A DNA stretch of 64,000 nt from Microbacterium neungamense (GTDB lineage: Bacteria > Actinomycetota > Actinomycetes > Actinomycetales > Microbacteriaceae), in contig NZ_CP069717.1 in NCBI RefSeq assembly GCF_024971095.1, positions 2,108,001 to 2,172,000 on the forward strand, read 5' to 3'. Positions 1 to 9,409 of this stretch are shown here, one piece after another; position 1 is the first letter of the stretch; each line of letters starts with the position of its first letter. A model generated the notes under the pieces. It worked only from the letters and a program-made list of their open reading frames with translations, did not search any database and was not told where the DNA came from. Made by a program: the position numbers and the translations under genes.

Positions 1-867
1 GATCGAGATCGCCCGGCGCTGCTTGGCGTCCTGCAGCACCGGGACGAGGTGCGCCTCCGGCATCAGCAGCGCCCCGGTGAGGTAGTTCGTCTCCACCCGC
101 TGCCGCAGGAACTCGGCGTAGCTGCGCGGCTCGGCGTGCCCGAGGATGCGGCTGGACAGCGCCTGCAGCACCGGCGCGCGGGCATCCCCCTTCTCCTGCA
201 CGTGGCGGGAGAGGTAGAGCCGGCCGTTCTCGAGGTCGGCGACGCTGCGCGTGGTCTGCGGGAGGTCGGCGGCGTAGTGCAGCGTGAAGCCGAGGTGCGC
301 GGCGATCTCCGAGGCGGTGCGCTGGGTGAGCGGCCCGCCCGGGTGCTTCACGGCGGCGAGGATGTCGGAGGCCGTGCGCTCGAGGTCCTCGAAGTAGTTG
401 TCCTGACGGCGCATCAGGTGCCGCAGCTCGACGTTGGCACGCCTGGCCTCCTCCGGCGTCGCGGCCCGCTCGTCGCGGAGCCGCTCGATCTCCCCGTGCA
501 GGGCGAGCATCGCGGCGAGCGCCTCGGAGGGGATCTGCTTGCCGATGCGGAACGGGGAGATCCCGAGCGCCTGGAACGTCTGCCCCTTCATGGCGCGTTC
601 GAGCGCGATCTCCATGGCGCTGCGCTCATCGAGCGGCTCCCCCTCCAGCAGAGCGTCGATCGTGGCGCCGAGGGCGCGGGCGATGGCCTGCAGCATGCTC
701 AGCTTCGGCTCGCGCTTGCCGGTCTCGAACATGGACATCTGGCTCGGCGCGCGGCCGACCGCGGCGGCGAGCTCCTCGAGCGTCATCCCGCGCGCGGTGC
801 GCAGCCGGCGGATGCGGCGCCCGATGGTCAGCGCGTCGGCCTCGTCCACGTCGTCGATAGTGGTCAT
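1..867 (-). CDS. RamB-like XRE-family transcriptional regulator (3' end beyond window)
   Basis: The frame is open from an ATG at 867 to the window edge, so only the first 289 codons are seen. Residues 13-68 form an XRE-type helix-turn-helix ([20 protein letters not shown], then SQMSMFETG). The following helical region matches short-chain fatty-acyl regulators of the RamB type, which usually run to about 470-480 residues. It is divergent from aceA with 137 bp between start codons. In Corynebacterium RamB controls aceA, aceB and acetate genes, so the position supports a role in glyoxylate-shunt control; the regulatory link here is inferred. The exact RamB identity is likely but not proven from half a protein. 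Confidence 0.8.
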   Translation of the reverse strand, partial: MTTIDDVDEADALTIGRRIRRLRTARGMTLEELAAAVGRAPSQMSMFETGKREPKLSMLQAIARALGATIDALLEGEPLDERSAMEIALERAMKGQTFQALGISPFRIGKQIPSEALAAMLALHGEIERLRDERAATPEEARRANVELRHLMRRQDNYFEDLERTASDILAAVKHPGGPLTQRTASEIAAHLGFTLHYAADLPQTTRSVADLENGRLYLSRHVQEKGDARAPVLQALSSRILGHAEPRSYAEFLRQRVETNYLTGALLMPEAHLVPVLQDAKQRRAISI

Positions 868-1004
868 GGCCACCAGTCTCTCACAGAAACAGAATTTCGC
901 CTGAACTTCTCCCCGGAATCGGTCTTCGCAGCCGCATGATTTCATGGAAAGTGGATGCAACGCCCCGCCGCATCCGCGGCTCACACCTCACGGAGGAGAG
1001 ATCG

Positions 1005-2342
1005 ATGACGAACACCGAGAACCGTGCCACCGCCTCGGGCCTGCGCGCCGGGGACCAGGTCCAGACCGCCGCCGAGCTCCGGGAGAGCTGGGAGACCGAC
1101 CCCCGCTGGGACGGCGTGGAGCGCACCTACACGGCCGAGGACGTCATCCGCATCCGCGGCTCGGTCCGCGAGGAGAACACGCTGGCCCGCCGCGGCGCGG
1201 AGAACCTGTGGAATCTGCTGCACGTCGCTGGTGCCGACGGTGAGGAGGACTACGTCCGCGCCCTCGGCGCCTACACCGGCGGCCAGGCGGTGCAGCAGGT
1301 GCGCGCCGGGCTGAAGGCCATCTACCTGTCCGGCTGGCAGGTCGCCGCCGACGGCAACCTCGCCGGGCAGACCTACCCCGACCAGTCGCTGTACCCGGCC
1401 AACTCGGTCCCCGCCGTGGTCCGCCGCATCAACAACGCCCTGCTGCGGCAGGACCAGCTCGAGCACGCCGAGGGGAACGTCACCCGCGACTGGCTGGCCC
1501 CGATCGTCGCCGACGCCGAGGCCGGCTTCGGCGGCCCCCTGAACGCGTACGAACTGGCCCAGTCGCTCATCCAGGCCGGCGCGGCCGGCATCCACTGGGA
1601 GGACCAGCTGGCCAGCGAGAAGAAGTGCGGCCACCTGGGCGGCAAGGTGCTGGTGCCGACGCAGCAGCACATCCGCACCCTCAATGCCGCTCGTCTGGCG
1701 GCGGACGTGGCCGGCGTCCCGACCGTGATCATCGCCCGCACCGACGCGCTCGCCGCCGATCTGCTCACCAGCGACATCGACGAGCGCGACCGCGCCTTCA
1801 CCACCGGCGAGCGCACCAGCGAGGGCTTCTACCGCATCCGTCCCGGCATCGAGTCCGTGATCAGCCGCGGTCTGGCCTTCGCCCCGTACGCCGACCTGCT
1901 CTGGGTGGAGACCGGAGAGCCGGACATCGCGCTGGCCCGCGAGTTCGCGAACGCGATCCACGCCGAATTCCCGGGCAAGCTGCTCGCGTACAACTGCTCG
2001 CCGAGCTTCAACTGGAAGCGTCACCTCTCGGATGCCGAGATCGCCACCTTCCAGCAGGAGCTGGCCGACCTGGGCTACAAGTTCCAGTTCATCACCCTGG
2101 CGGGCTTCCACGCCCTGAACTACTCCATGTTCGATCTCGCCCGCGGGTATGCCGAGCGCGCCATGAGCGCCTACGTCGACCTGCAGGAGGCCGAGTTCGC
2201 CGCGGAGGCATCCGGCTACACCGCCACGCGCCACCAGCGCGAGGCGGGCACCGGCTACTTCGACGTCATCTCCACCGCGCTCAACCCCGACAGCGCCACC
2301 CTCGCCCTCGCCGGCTCCACCGAGACGGCCCAGTTCCACTGA
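1005..2342 (+). CDS. aceA: isocitrate lyase
   Basis: Cleaves isocitrate to glyoxylate and succinate, the first glyoxylate-shunt step in the cytoplasm. The protein is 445 residues, normal for the actinobacterial enzyme. The signature KKCGHLGGK is at residues 206-214 with catalytic Cys208. The ATG at 1005 is chosen over an in-frame upstream ATG at 936 because a strong GGAGGAG ribosome site lies at 992-998 and the extra upstream residues look non-coding. Divergent from the RamB-like gene and followed after 122 bp by malate synthase, the usual pairing for growth on acetate or fatty acids. Confidence 0.97.
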   Translation: MTNTENRATASGLRAGDQVQTAAELRESWETDPRWDGVERTYTAEDVIRIRGSVREENTLARRGAENLWNLLHVAGADGEEDYVRALGAYTGGQAVQQVRAGLKAIYLSGWQVAADGNLAGQTYPDQSLYPANSVPAVVRRINNALLRQDQLEHAEGNVTRDWLAPIVADAEAGFGGPLNAYELAQSLIQAGAAGIHWEDQLASEKKCGHLGGKVLVPTQQHIRTLNAARLAADVAGVPTVIIARTDALAADLLTSDIDERDRAFTTGERTSEGFYRIRPGIESVISRGLAFAPYADLLWVETGEPDIALAREFANAIHAEFPGKLLAYNCSPSFNWKRHLSDAEIATFQQELADLGYKFQFITLAGFHALNYSMFDLARGYAERAMSAYVDLQEAEFAAEASGYTATRHQREAGTGYFDVISTALNPDSATLALAGSTETAQFH

Positions 2343-2371
2343 GCCCCCACCCCCATCCCCTTCACTTCCCG

Positions 2372-2441
2372 GGTTTGGGGCGGATTCTCACCCTTGGGGC
2401 GGCGGACACCCGCCCCGAACGCAGGAATCCGCCCCAAAACC
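2372..2441. repeat. nested inverted repeat between aceA and aceB
   Basis: An outer pair of arms, 2372-2387 (16 nt) and 2425-2441 (17 nt), is complementary apart from one extra base. Inside it GGGGCGG (2396-2402) pairs with CCGCCCC (2410-2416). The structure ends about 10 nt before the aceB ribosome site. It could stabilise the aceA 3' end, act as a partial terminator, or be a dispersed intergenic palindrome; the sequence alone does not decide. Confidence 0.7.
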
Positions 2442-2464
2442 GGTTTCAGACAAGGACCGCGATC

Positions 2465-4117
2465 ATGACCACTCCCACCGCACCCCCGACCACCCCGATC
2501 GAGACCACCCGGCAGGGGCCGGCGATCACGATCACCGGCCCGATGCGCGACCGCTACGACGAGATCCTCACGCCGGAGGCGATCGCCTTCCTCACCGAGC
2601 TGCACCACCGCTTCGCGCACCGCCGGCACGACCGGCTCGCCGACCGGATGCGGCGCCGCTTCGAGATCGGGAACGGCCACGACCCCCGCTTCCGCGACGA
2701 CACCGCGCACATCCGGCAGGACCCGCACTGGCGGGTCGCCGGCGCCGGGCCCGGCCTGGAGGACCGGCGGGTGGAGATCACCGGGCCGACCGACCCGAAG
2801 ATGACCATCAACGCCCTCAACTCCGGCGCCCGGGTCTGGCTCGCCGACCAGGAGGACGCCACCAGCCCGACCTGGCAGAACGTGATCGGCGGGCAGCTGT
2901 CGCTGCGCGACGCCATCCGCGGCGAGCTGACCTACACCAGCCCGGACGGCAAGGAGTACCGCGTCACCGCCGAGCGCACGCCGACGATCGTGATGCGCCC
3001 GCGCGGCTGGCATCTGGTCGAGAAGCACCTGGAGTTCACCGACCGGAGCGGCCGCACCATGGCGGCATCCGGGTCGCTGGTCGACTTCGGGCTCTACTTC
3101 CTGCACAACGCCCAGGCGCTCATCGACGCGGGCCGCGGCCCGTACTTCTACATCGCCAAGCTCGAGTCGAGCGAGGAGGCGAAGCTGTGGGACGACGTGT
3201 TCACCTTCGCCGAGGAGTACGTCGGCATCCCCCGCGGCACCATCCGCGCGACGGTGCTCATCGAGACGCTGCCCGCCGCGTTCGAGATGGAGGAGATCCT
3301 GTACGAGCTGCGCGACCACTGCGCCGGCCTGAACGCCGGGCGCTGGGACTACATCTTCTCGATCATCAAGAACTACCGCGGCCGCGGCGCCCGATTCGTG
3401 CTGCCCGACCGCAGCGAGGTGACCATGACTGTGCCGTTCATGCGGGCCTACACCGAGCTGCTGGTGAAGACGTGCCACAAGCGCGGCGCCTACGCGATCG
3501 GCGGCATGAGCGCGTTCATCCCGAACCGGCGCGACCCGGAGGTGACGGCGCGGGCGCTGGAGAAGGTCGCCGCGGACAAGAAGCGCGAGGCGGGAGACGG
3601 CTTCGACGGCACCTGGGTGGCGCACCCCGACCTGATCCCGGCCGCCCAGGCCGAGTTCGACGCCGTGCTCGGCGACCGGCCGAACCAGCTGGACCGGCAG
3701 CGCGACGACGTCCACGTGCGCGCGGAGGACCTGATCGATCTGCACATCGGGCGCCCGATCACGGCTCAGGGAGTGCACGACAACGTCTCGGTCGCGATCC
3801 GCTACATCGAGGCGTGGCTGCGCGGCCTGGGCGCCGTCGCGATCGACAACCTGATGGAGGACGCGGCCACCGCCGAGATCAGCCGCTCGCAGGTGTGGCA
3901 GTGGATCCACCAGGACCGCACCACCGAGGACGGCACCCCGATCACGGTCGAGTACGTCGAGAATCTCATCGCCGACGTGCTGGCATCCGTCCCGCGCTCC
4001 GACGGCGACCGCTTCGACGACGCCGCCGAGGTGTTCCGCGAGGTGGCGCTGCGCGAGGAATTCCCGGCGTTCCTCACCACCGGCGCGTACAGCCGTCACC
4101 TCGTCGAGACCGACTGA
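2465..4117 (+). CDS. aceB: malate synthase A
   Basis: Condenses glyoxylate with acetyl-CoA to malate, completing the shunt begun by aceA. The protein is 550 residues, the size of the A isoform rather than the ~720-residue G isoform. The malate synthase signature RDHCAGLNAGRWDYIFS is at residues 283-299. The ATG at 2465 follows AAGGA (2452-2456). It is downstream of aceA in the same direction and separated by the nested inverted repeat, so co-transcription is plausible but may be modulated there. A hairpin follows the stop. Confidence 0.97.
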   Translation: MTTPTAPPTTPIETTRQGPAITITGPMRDRYDEILTPEAIAFLTELHHRFAHRRHDRLADRMRRRFEIGNGHDPRFRDDTAHIRQDPHWRVAGAGPGLEDRRVEITGPTDPKMTINALNSGARVWLADQEDATSPTWQNVIGGQLSLRDAIRGELTYTSPDGKEYRVTAERTPTIVMRPRGWHLVEKHLEFTDRSGRTMAASGSLVDFGLYFLHNAQALIDAGRGPYFYIAKLESSEEAKLWDDVFTFAEEYVGIPRGTIRATVLIETLPAAFEMEEILYELRDHCAGLNAGRWDYIFSIIKNYRGRGARFVLPDRSEVTMTVPFMRAYTELLVKTCHKRGAYAIGGMSAFIPNRRDPEVTARALEKVAADKKREAGDGFDGTWVAHPDLIPAAQAEFDAVLGDRPNQLDRQRDDVHVRAEDLIDLHIGRPITAQGVHDNVSVAIRYIEAWLRGLGAVAIDNLMEDAATAEISRSQVWQWIHQDRTTEDGTPITVEYVENLIADVLASVPRSDGDRFDDAAEVFREVALREEFPAFLTTGAYSRHLVETD

Positions 4118-4186
4118 GCGAGAACCCGCCCGGAAGCCGCCGACCCCGGCCTGGTGTCGGCGCATTCGCCGACCGGCCGGCACCCC

Positions 4187-4221
4187 CATCCGGGGCCCGC
4201 ACCACACGCGGGCCCCGGATG
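4187..4221 (+). terminator. hairpin downstream of aceB
   Basis: Perfect 14-bp arms (CATCCGGGGCCCGC at 4187-4200 and its complement at 4208-4221) enclose a 7-nt loop. No T-run follows, as is common in high-GC actinobacteria. The site is 70 bp past the aceB stop. Confidence 0.6.
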
Positions 4222-4383
4222 CGCGGCGTTACGGCGATGTTTCGCCGTCCTCTCAACCGCGCGCCGCGGCGGTGAAGAACATGTCACCTCGCCGCAACGT
4301 CTTCGCCGCATGCCCGGAACATGCCCTGCTTAGCGTGACCGATACGCGCCCCCGCGCGCCGCATCACCCTGAGGAGGCCCGGC

Positions 4384-5657
4384 ATGACGACATCGACCGC
4401 CCCCGTACGCACCAGTGGACAGGGAACCGCCGCCCTCAGCGAGCGGCCCGGCCGCTGGCTGGACGGCTGGGACGCCGAGAACGCCGCGCAGTGGGAGTCG
4501 CAGGGTCGGCCATCGCGAAGCGGAACCTGGTCTGGTCGATCTTCGCCGAGTTCCTCGGCTTCGTGGTCTGGCAGCTGTGGAGCGTCGTGGTCGTGCTGCT
4601 CCCGGCTGCCGGGTTCGTACTCACCACCGGCGAGCAGTTCTGGCTCATCTCGCTGCCGACGCTCGTCGGCGCCACCCTGCGCATCCCGTACACCTTCGCG
4701 GTCGCCGCGCTCGGCGGCGTCGGCGGCGGGAACTTCGCCAGCTCCATGGCGAACATCACCTATTACTTCCCGCAGCGCGAGAAGGGCTGGGCGCTCGGCC
4801 TGAACGCCGCCGGCGGCAACCTGGGGGCGGCCGTGGCGCAGTTCACCGTGCCCGTGGTGGTCACGCTGGGGGCCGCCGGCACCCTGAATCCGAGCCTCGC
4901 GGGATGGGTGTGGGTGCCCCTGATCCTCGTCGCCGCCTGGGGCGCCTGGCGGTTCATGAACAACCTGTCCGCCGCCCGGTCGGACTTCGCCGGGGTGGCC
5001 GCGGCGCTGCGCGAGCGGCACCTCTGGATCATGGCGCTGCTGTACATCGGCACCTTCGGCTCGTTCATCGGCTTCGCCGGCGTCTTCCCCAAGCTGATCG
5101 CCGACCAGTTCCCGGAGTTCTCCACGCTCGCGGTGGGCGGCGCCACGGTGTCGCTGGCCTTCCTCGGCGCCCTCACCGGCTCCCTGGCCCGCCCGTTCGG
5201 CGGCCGCCTCGCCGACCGGATCGGCGGCGCCCGCGTCACCGTCCTCGCGTTCGCCGCCATGACGGCGGTGACCGTGGCGGTGAACCTCACCCTCCCCCTG
5301 GCCGGATTCTGGCTGTTCCTCGGACTGTTCCTGCTGCTCTTCCTCGCCTGCGGCGTGGGCAACGGCTCGACCTATCGGATGATCCCGCTGATCTTCGCGG
5401 CCCGCGGCGCCGCGCAGGCCGGGGCGGAGCACACCGTCTCGGCGCAGCGGCAGGCGGCCGCGGCCGTCGGCATCATCTCCGCCATCGGCGGATTCGGCGG
5501 ATTCGTGATCCCGCAGGTGCTGAACGCGTCCCACGGCGCCACCGGCGGCTACGACGCCGCGTTCTGGGGCTTCGCCGCCGGCTACGCGCTGATGGCCGCG
5601 CTCACCGCGGCGATCTACCTCGTGCCGCGGGCCGCGCTCGACCGCCGGATCGTCTGA
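4384..5657 (+). pseudogene. narK: NarK-type nitrate/nitrite transporter, frameshifted
   Basis: A clear start at 4384 (GAGGAGG upstream) opens a frame encoding MTTSTAPVRTSGQG and, 35-40 residues in, the typical WLDGWDAENAAQWESQG. That frame then turns to nonsense, while the true transporter sequence (AIAKRNLVWSIFAEF) continues in another frame from about 4509. One G is missing near 4508-4509 (GGT CGG CC where GGT CGG GCC is expected). Repaired, the product is 424 residues with about 12 membrane helices and MFS motifs such as GGRLADRIGG and GVGNGSTYRM. The downstream neighbour is a deletion chimera of nitrate-assimilation genes, so decay is more likely than a sequencing error, though that remains possible. 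Confidence 0.85.
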
Positions 5658-5667
5658 GGCGGCGCCC

Positions 5668-6387
5668 GTGTCCCCGCACCGAGTGGTCCTGGTCGGCTTC
5701 GGCCCGGTCGGCGCGCGCTTCGCGGAGGAGCTGCTGCCTGCCGCCCGGGACGGCCGGGTGGACCTGACGATCGTCGGCGCCGAGAGCCACGATCCGTACA
5801 ACCGCATCATGATCGCCGAATACGCGGCCGGGCAGATCGACCGGCAGGCGCTGACCACGGCCGTCGCGGAGGACTTCGCCGCCGCGGGCGCGTCGGTGCT
5901 CACCGGCCGGCGGGTGGTGCGGATCGACCGCCCGAGGTCGGCCGTCGAGCTGGACGACGGCGAGCGCGTCGCGTTCGACCGGCTCGTGCGGGCCCGGCAG
6001 CCGGAGCCCCCGCGCGGCGCGGATCTGAACCTCATCACCGGGCGGATCCTGACCCAGTACCAGTCCGGGGCGCAGACCCGGCGCATCCCCGAACTCCACG
6101 CCGCCGCACCCCGGCCGGTCGCGCTGCTGCATCCGGTGACCGCGATGGACCGCGGCATCCGCACGGGCTCGCGGGTGCGCCTGACCAACGCGCGGGGCAC
6201 GGTCGAGGCGGACGTCGAGCTCACCGACGACATCCGCCCGGACACCGTGTTCCTGCCCTTCCACTACCCGGGCGCGGAGAGCGCGAACCTGCTCACGAGC
6301 GCCGCGACCGACCCGCACAGCTCGATGCCGGAGTTCAAGCGCACGGTGGTCGCCGTGGAGCCGATCCCGGACCCGGCGGGTCCCTGA
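5668..6387 (+). pseudogene. chimera: NirB-like FAD oxidoreductase N-terminus fused to nitrate reductase C-terminus
   Basis: The 239-codon frame starts at GTG 5668. Residues 1-110 match the N-terminus of NirB-like FAD oxidoreductases: dinucleotide motif [13 protein letters not shown], then [15 protein letters not shown], ending at FDRLV where LATG would normally follow. Residues from about 117 match the C-terminal molybdopterin-binding domain of assimilatory nitrate reductases ([20 protein letters not shown], then [17 protein letters not shown]). The join lies near 5983-6030. No catalytic core of either enzyme remains. A deletion of several kb that happened to stay in frame is inferred. It is 11 bp behind the frameshifted narK. 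Confidence 0.8.
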
Positions 6388-6470
6388 CCGGCCGGTGCAT
6401 GCTCCCCGGTGCATACTCGAAGAACGCGCGCGCCCGTCGCCGGGCCGCCGGATGCACCGAAGGAGCGATC

Positions 6471-6935
6471 ATGACCAGCACCGCCGACCTCTACGACCAG
6501 CACGGCGACGACCTGCAGTCGCTGCCGCTGCAGCTGCGCTCCTTCGGCGGGCACCCGGCGTTCGAGGGGCCGATCCGCACGGTCCGCTGCTTCCAGGACA
6601 ACGCCCTGGTCAAGGAGCTGCTGGCCACCCCTGGCGACGGCGCGGTGCTCGTGATCGACGGCGACGGGTCGCTCGGCACCGCGCTGATGGGCGACATGAT
6701 CGCGCAGAGCGCGGTGGACAACGGCTGGGCGGGCGTGGTCATCCACGGCGCGGTCCGTGACAGCGTGGCGATCGGCGCGCTGCCGCTGGGCGTGAAGGCG
6801 CTCGGGACGAATCCCCGCAAGAGCGGCAAGACCGGCCGGGGCGAGGTGGACGTCGTCGTCGAGTTCGGCGGCGTGAGCTTCCGCCCGGGGGCGCGGCTCT
6901 ACGCCGACGAGGACGGCATCCTCGTCGAGCGCTGA
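6471..6935 (+). CDS. rraA: RraA family protein (ribonuclease E inhibitor-like / HMG aldolase-like)
   Basis: The 154-residue protein has the RraA fold signature [20 protein letters not shown] and a C-terminal [19 protein letters not shown]. Family members either inhibit RNase E or cleave 4-hydroxy-4-methyl-2-oxoglutarate-type acids; homology does not say which. The ATG at 6471 has AAGGAG at 6460-6465. An in-frame upstream start at 6399 lacks a ribosome site and is rejected. It stands alone, beyond the decayed nitrate genes. Confidence 0.85.
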   Translation: MTSTADLYDQHGDDLQSLPLQLRSFGGHPAFEGPIRTVRCFQDNALVKELLATPGDGAVLVIDGDGSLGTALMGDMIAQSAVDNGWAGVVIHGAVRDSVAIGALPLGVKALGTNPRKSGKTGRGEVDVVVEFGGVSFRPGARLYADEDGILVER

Positions 6936-7010
6936 GCGTCGCGCGGTCGGCGCTCGAGCGGTGAGCGGATGCCGGCCCCGCCGGGCCTTCCCGGGGCGTA
7001 GCCTGAGACC

Positions 7011-7445
7011 ATGAGCGACGTGTGGGACGGCGTGGCCGAGGAGTTCCTCCACCTCTACCGTCGGGGCGGGCGGCTGCTCGCGGTGGCCGGGGCGGATGCC
7101 GAGCGCTCGCGCACGGCGGCCGATGCCCTCGCCGACGCCCTTGAGGCCCGCGGCGAGAGGGTGACCAGGGTGCATGCGGACACGGCGGATGCCGCCGCGC
7201 TGCGCACGGAGATCGTCGCCCCGTTCCGCGAGGACCGGGCATCCGACCGCGTGCTCCTCGTCTCCGGCCCGGCCGGGCTGCTCGACGGCGAGGCGCGCGG
7301 GCTGTGGAACTTCACGGTGTGGCAGCTGGCCGGAGCAGAGCGGCCGCATACCGCGGCATCCGCTCTCGTCGATCTCACCGATCCCGGGCATCCGTCCCGC
7401 CGGTTCGCGGACTACTGCGCCCTGCCTTCGGCGTACCGCGCCTGA
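7011..7445 (+). CDS. degenerate uridine-kinase-like protein
   Basis: The 144-residue protein resembles actinobacterial uridine kinase/P-loop proteins in its Rossmann-like core and in [10 protein letters not shown] near residue 95. Where a Walker A loop (GxxGxGKST) should stand it has [15 protein letters not shown], with no Lys-Ser/Thr pair, and it is shorter than the usual ~200 residues. It is unlikely to bind ATP in the normal way. TAGCCT at 6999-7004 is exactly 6 nt before the ATG, so a leaderless transcript is expected. Confidence 0.6.
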   Translation: MSDVWDGVAEEFLHLYRRGGRLLAVAGADAERSRTAADALADALEARGERVTRVHADTADAAALRTEIVAPFREDRASDRVLLVSGPAGLLDGEARGLWNFTVWQLAGAERPHTAASALVDLTDPGHPSRRFADYCALPSAYRA

Positions 7446-7492
7446 GGCGACATGCGTCGCAGCGCCCGGGCGCGCCCGGGTACTCTCGTATC

Positions 7493-8692
7493 GTGACCGA
7501 ACGCGCCCCTCTCTCCCGCAAGCTGTCCGCCATCGCCGAGTCCGCCACCCTGAAGGTGGATGCCAAGGCCAAAGCCCTCAAGGCCGAGGGCAAGCCGGTG
7601 ATCTCCTACGCCGCCGGCGAGCCCGACTTCGCGACGCCGCAGTTCATCGTGGACGCCGCCGCCGAGGCCCTCGCCGACCCGGCCAGCTACCGCTACACCC
7701 CCGCCCCCGGCCTTCCCGCGCTGCGCGAGGCCATCGTCGCGAAGACGCTGCGCGACTCCGGCCTGGAGGTCTCGCCGAGCCAGGTGATCGTGACCAACGG
7801 CGGCAAGCAGGCCGTCTACCAGGCGTTCCAGGCGGTCGTGAACCCCGGCGACGAGGTGCTGCTGCCCGCGCCGTACTGGACCACCTACCCGGAGGCGATC
7901 CGCCTCGCCGACGGCACCCCGGTCGAGGTGTTCGCCGGCGCCGACCAGGACTACAAGGTCACCGTCGAGCAGCTCGAGGAGGCGCGCACCGACCGCACCA
8001 CGGCGCTCGTGTTCGTGTCGCCGTCGAACCCGACCGGCTCGGTGTACACCGCCGAGGAGACCGCGGCGATCGCCGAGTGGGCGCTCGAGTACGGCATCTG
8101 GATCATCACCGACGAGATCTACCAGAACCTCACCTACGAGGGCGTCAAGGCGACCTCGATCGTCGAGGCCGTCCCCGAGGTCGCGAACCAGACCATCCTC
8201 GTGAACGGCGTGGCGAAGACCTACGCGATGACCGGCTGGCGGGTCGGCTGGATGGTGGGACCTGCGGATGCCATCAAGATCGCCGGCAACCTGCAGTCGC
8301 ACCTGACCAGCAACGTGAACAACGTCGCGCAGAAGGCCGCGATCGCCGCCCTCAACGGGCCGCAGACCGAGGCCCAGCAGATGCGCGAGGCCTTCGACCG
8401 GCGACGCCGCCTGATCGTGTCCGAGCTGTCGAAGATCGACGGGATGCGGGTGCCGAACCCGCTGGGCGCCTTCTACGTCTACCCCGACGTCACCGGCCTG
8501 CTCGGCCGGACGTGGGACGGCGTGACCCCGACCACCTCGCTCGAGCTGGCCGACCTGATCCTCGACAAGGCCGAGGTCGCGGTCGTGCCGGGTGAGGCGT
8601 TCGGTCCGTCGGGTTACATCCGGCTCTCCTACGCCCTGGGCGACGACGCTCTGCTCGAGGGCGTGCAGCGCCTGCAGCGCCTGTTCTCCTGA
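7493..8692 (+). CDS. aspartate/aromatic-type aminotransferase, PLP fold type I
   Basis: The 399-residue protein has the full class I aminotransferase layout: SNPTG at 178-182, DEIY at 207-210, and the PLP lysine in [15 protein letters not shown] (Lys242). Substrate is most likely aspartate with 2-oxoglutarate, but AspC, AspB or related specificities cannot be separated by eye. The GTG at 7493 is 6 nt after a TACTCT -10 hexamer (7481-7486), so the transcript is probably leaderless; an upstream in-frame start at 7304 lies inside the previous gene. A very strong hairpin follows. Confidence 0.93.
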   Translation: MTERAPLSRKLSAIAESATLKVDAKAKALKAEGKPVISYAAGEPDFATPQFIVDAAAEALADPASYRYTPAPGLPALREAIVAKTLRDSGLEVSPSQVIVTNGGKQAVYQAFQAVVNPGDEVLLPAPYWTTYPEAIRLADGTPVEVFAGADQDYKVTVEQLEEARTDRTTALVFVSPSNPTGSVYTAEETAAIAEWALEYGIWIITDEIYQNLTYEGVKATSIVEAVPEVANQTILVNGVAKTYAMTGWRVGWMVGPADAIKIAGNLQSHLTSNVNNVAQKAAIAALNGPQTEAQQMREAFDRRRRLIVSELSKIDGMRVPNPLGAFYVYPDVTGLLGRTWDGVTPTTSLELADLILDKAEVAVVPGEAFGPSGYIRLSYALGDDALLEGVQRLQRLFS

Positions 8693-8710
8693 GCGCCTTC
8701 TCCTGAACGA

Positions 8711-8754
8711 CGCGGAAGCGCCGGCGCCCCTCCCGGGGCGCCGGCGCTTCCGCG
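8711..8754. terminator. terminator after the aminotransferase gene
   Basis: Perfect 20-bp arms (8711-8730 and 8735-8754) close a TCCC tetraloop, 18 bp past the aminotransferase stop. The symmetry would let it work in both directions, which suits the leftward-facing membrane gene remnant beyond it. Confidence 0.85.
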
Positions 8755-8771
8755 TGCCGGGCTCTGTTCCC

Positions 8772-9200
8772 CCACATGCTGAGGGCGAGCTGCGCCACCA
8801 GCGCGGAGAGCAGGAACGAGGCGATGATGGCGACCGTGCCGACCGGGATGATCCTCCAGCCGATGTTGCGCAGCAGCGGCAGGTCCTTGCCGAGGGTGAA
8901 CCCGGCGTTCGTCAGCATCGCGGTGATCATGGCGAGGAAGTCGACGGATGCCGAGACCCCGGTCAGCCAGCCCGCGACCGGCGAGATCGGCGAGGTGAGC
9001 AGCGCGCCGATCGTGATCACCGAGATGATCGCGGGGAGCCGGCCGCGGGTCGCCTTCGCCAGCCCGAGGCCGACCAGCACGAGGGCGGCGATGAGGAGGT
9101 AGGTCACCACCATCTCCCAGGTGAACGAGCGCGAGGCGATCGCGGAGGTGACCAGGCCGGTGACCGCGAACACCGCAAGCGCCAGCCGGTACAACCTCAT
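8772..9200 (-). pseudogene. small membrane protein, 3' end unresolved (probable remnant)
   Basis: From an ATG at 9200 leftward the minus strand encodes about 143 residues with four or five hydrophobic helices (around residues 5-22, 30-48, 57-73, 83-103 and 116-141) and strong GC3 bias. The segment FTLGKDLPLLRNIGWRI recalls DUF3100-type membrane proteins, but this is from memory and uncertain. The frame has no stop where the last helix ends; it runs on through the terminator hairpin and antisense to the aminotransferase. That, and a second gene fragment 22 bp from its start, suggests a truncated gene. It may also be a short gene whose stop was lost. Confidence 0.45.
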
Positions 9201-9222
9201 CCTCGCGGTCTGGCTGCGCCAC

Positions 9223-9375
9223 ATGTCGGACGTGAACCGGTTCGAGATCGCCCTGGAGTCGGCGCTCACCGGCTCACGGATCGGCGATCGCGCGGTCGTG
9301 CTGCGCACCGCGCGGCACATGTCCCGCATCCTCGGCCCGGACTCCTGCGCCGTCGAGGTCGTCCCGAGCGAGTGA
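9223..9375 (+). pseudogene. unidentified C-terminal gene fragment
   Basis: About 50 codons on the plus strand (MSDVNRFEIALESALTG to AVEVVPSE, stop at 9373-9375) look protein-like, with nearly all third positions G or C. The opposite-strand frame shares the same wobble positions, so codon bias alone does not prove the strand; the plus-strand peptide is simply the more plausible. No ribosome site or -10 hexamer precedes the ATG at 9223. It probably is the tail of a gene whose front was deleted. Confidence 0.3.
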
Positions 9376-9409
9376 CTGCGCGGCATCCGACGCGGCGACG
9401 CGGATGCGG

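Noticed and set aside
868..1004. A RamB operator between the regulator and aceA
   Set aside because: GAAAGTGGATGCAAC at about 950-964 is vaguely like the corynebacterial AAAGTTTGCAAA site but has extra bases; too weak to call.
4500..4515. Programmed frameshift in narK
   Set aside because: No slippery heptamer, stop codon context or downstream structure; simple loss of one G explains it.
4284..6245. 653-residue minus-strand frame opposite narK and the chimera
   Set aside because: It is an antisense shadow: Arg/Gly/Glu-rich, no domain, and the plus strand clearly encodes a transporter and enzyme fragments.
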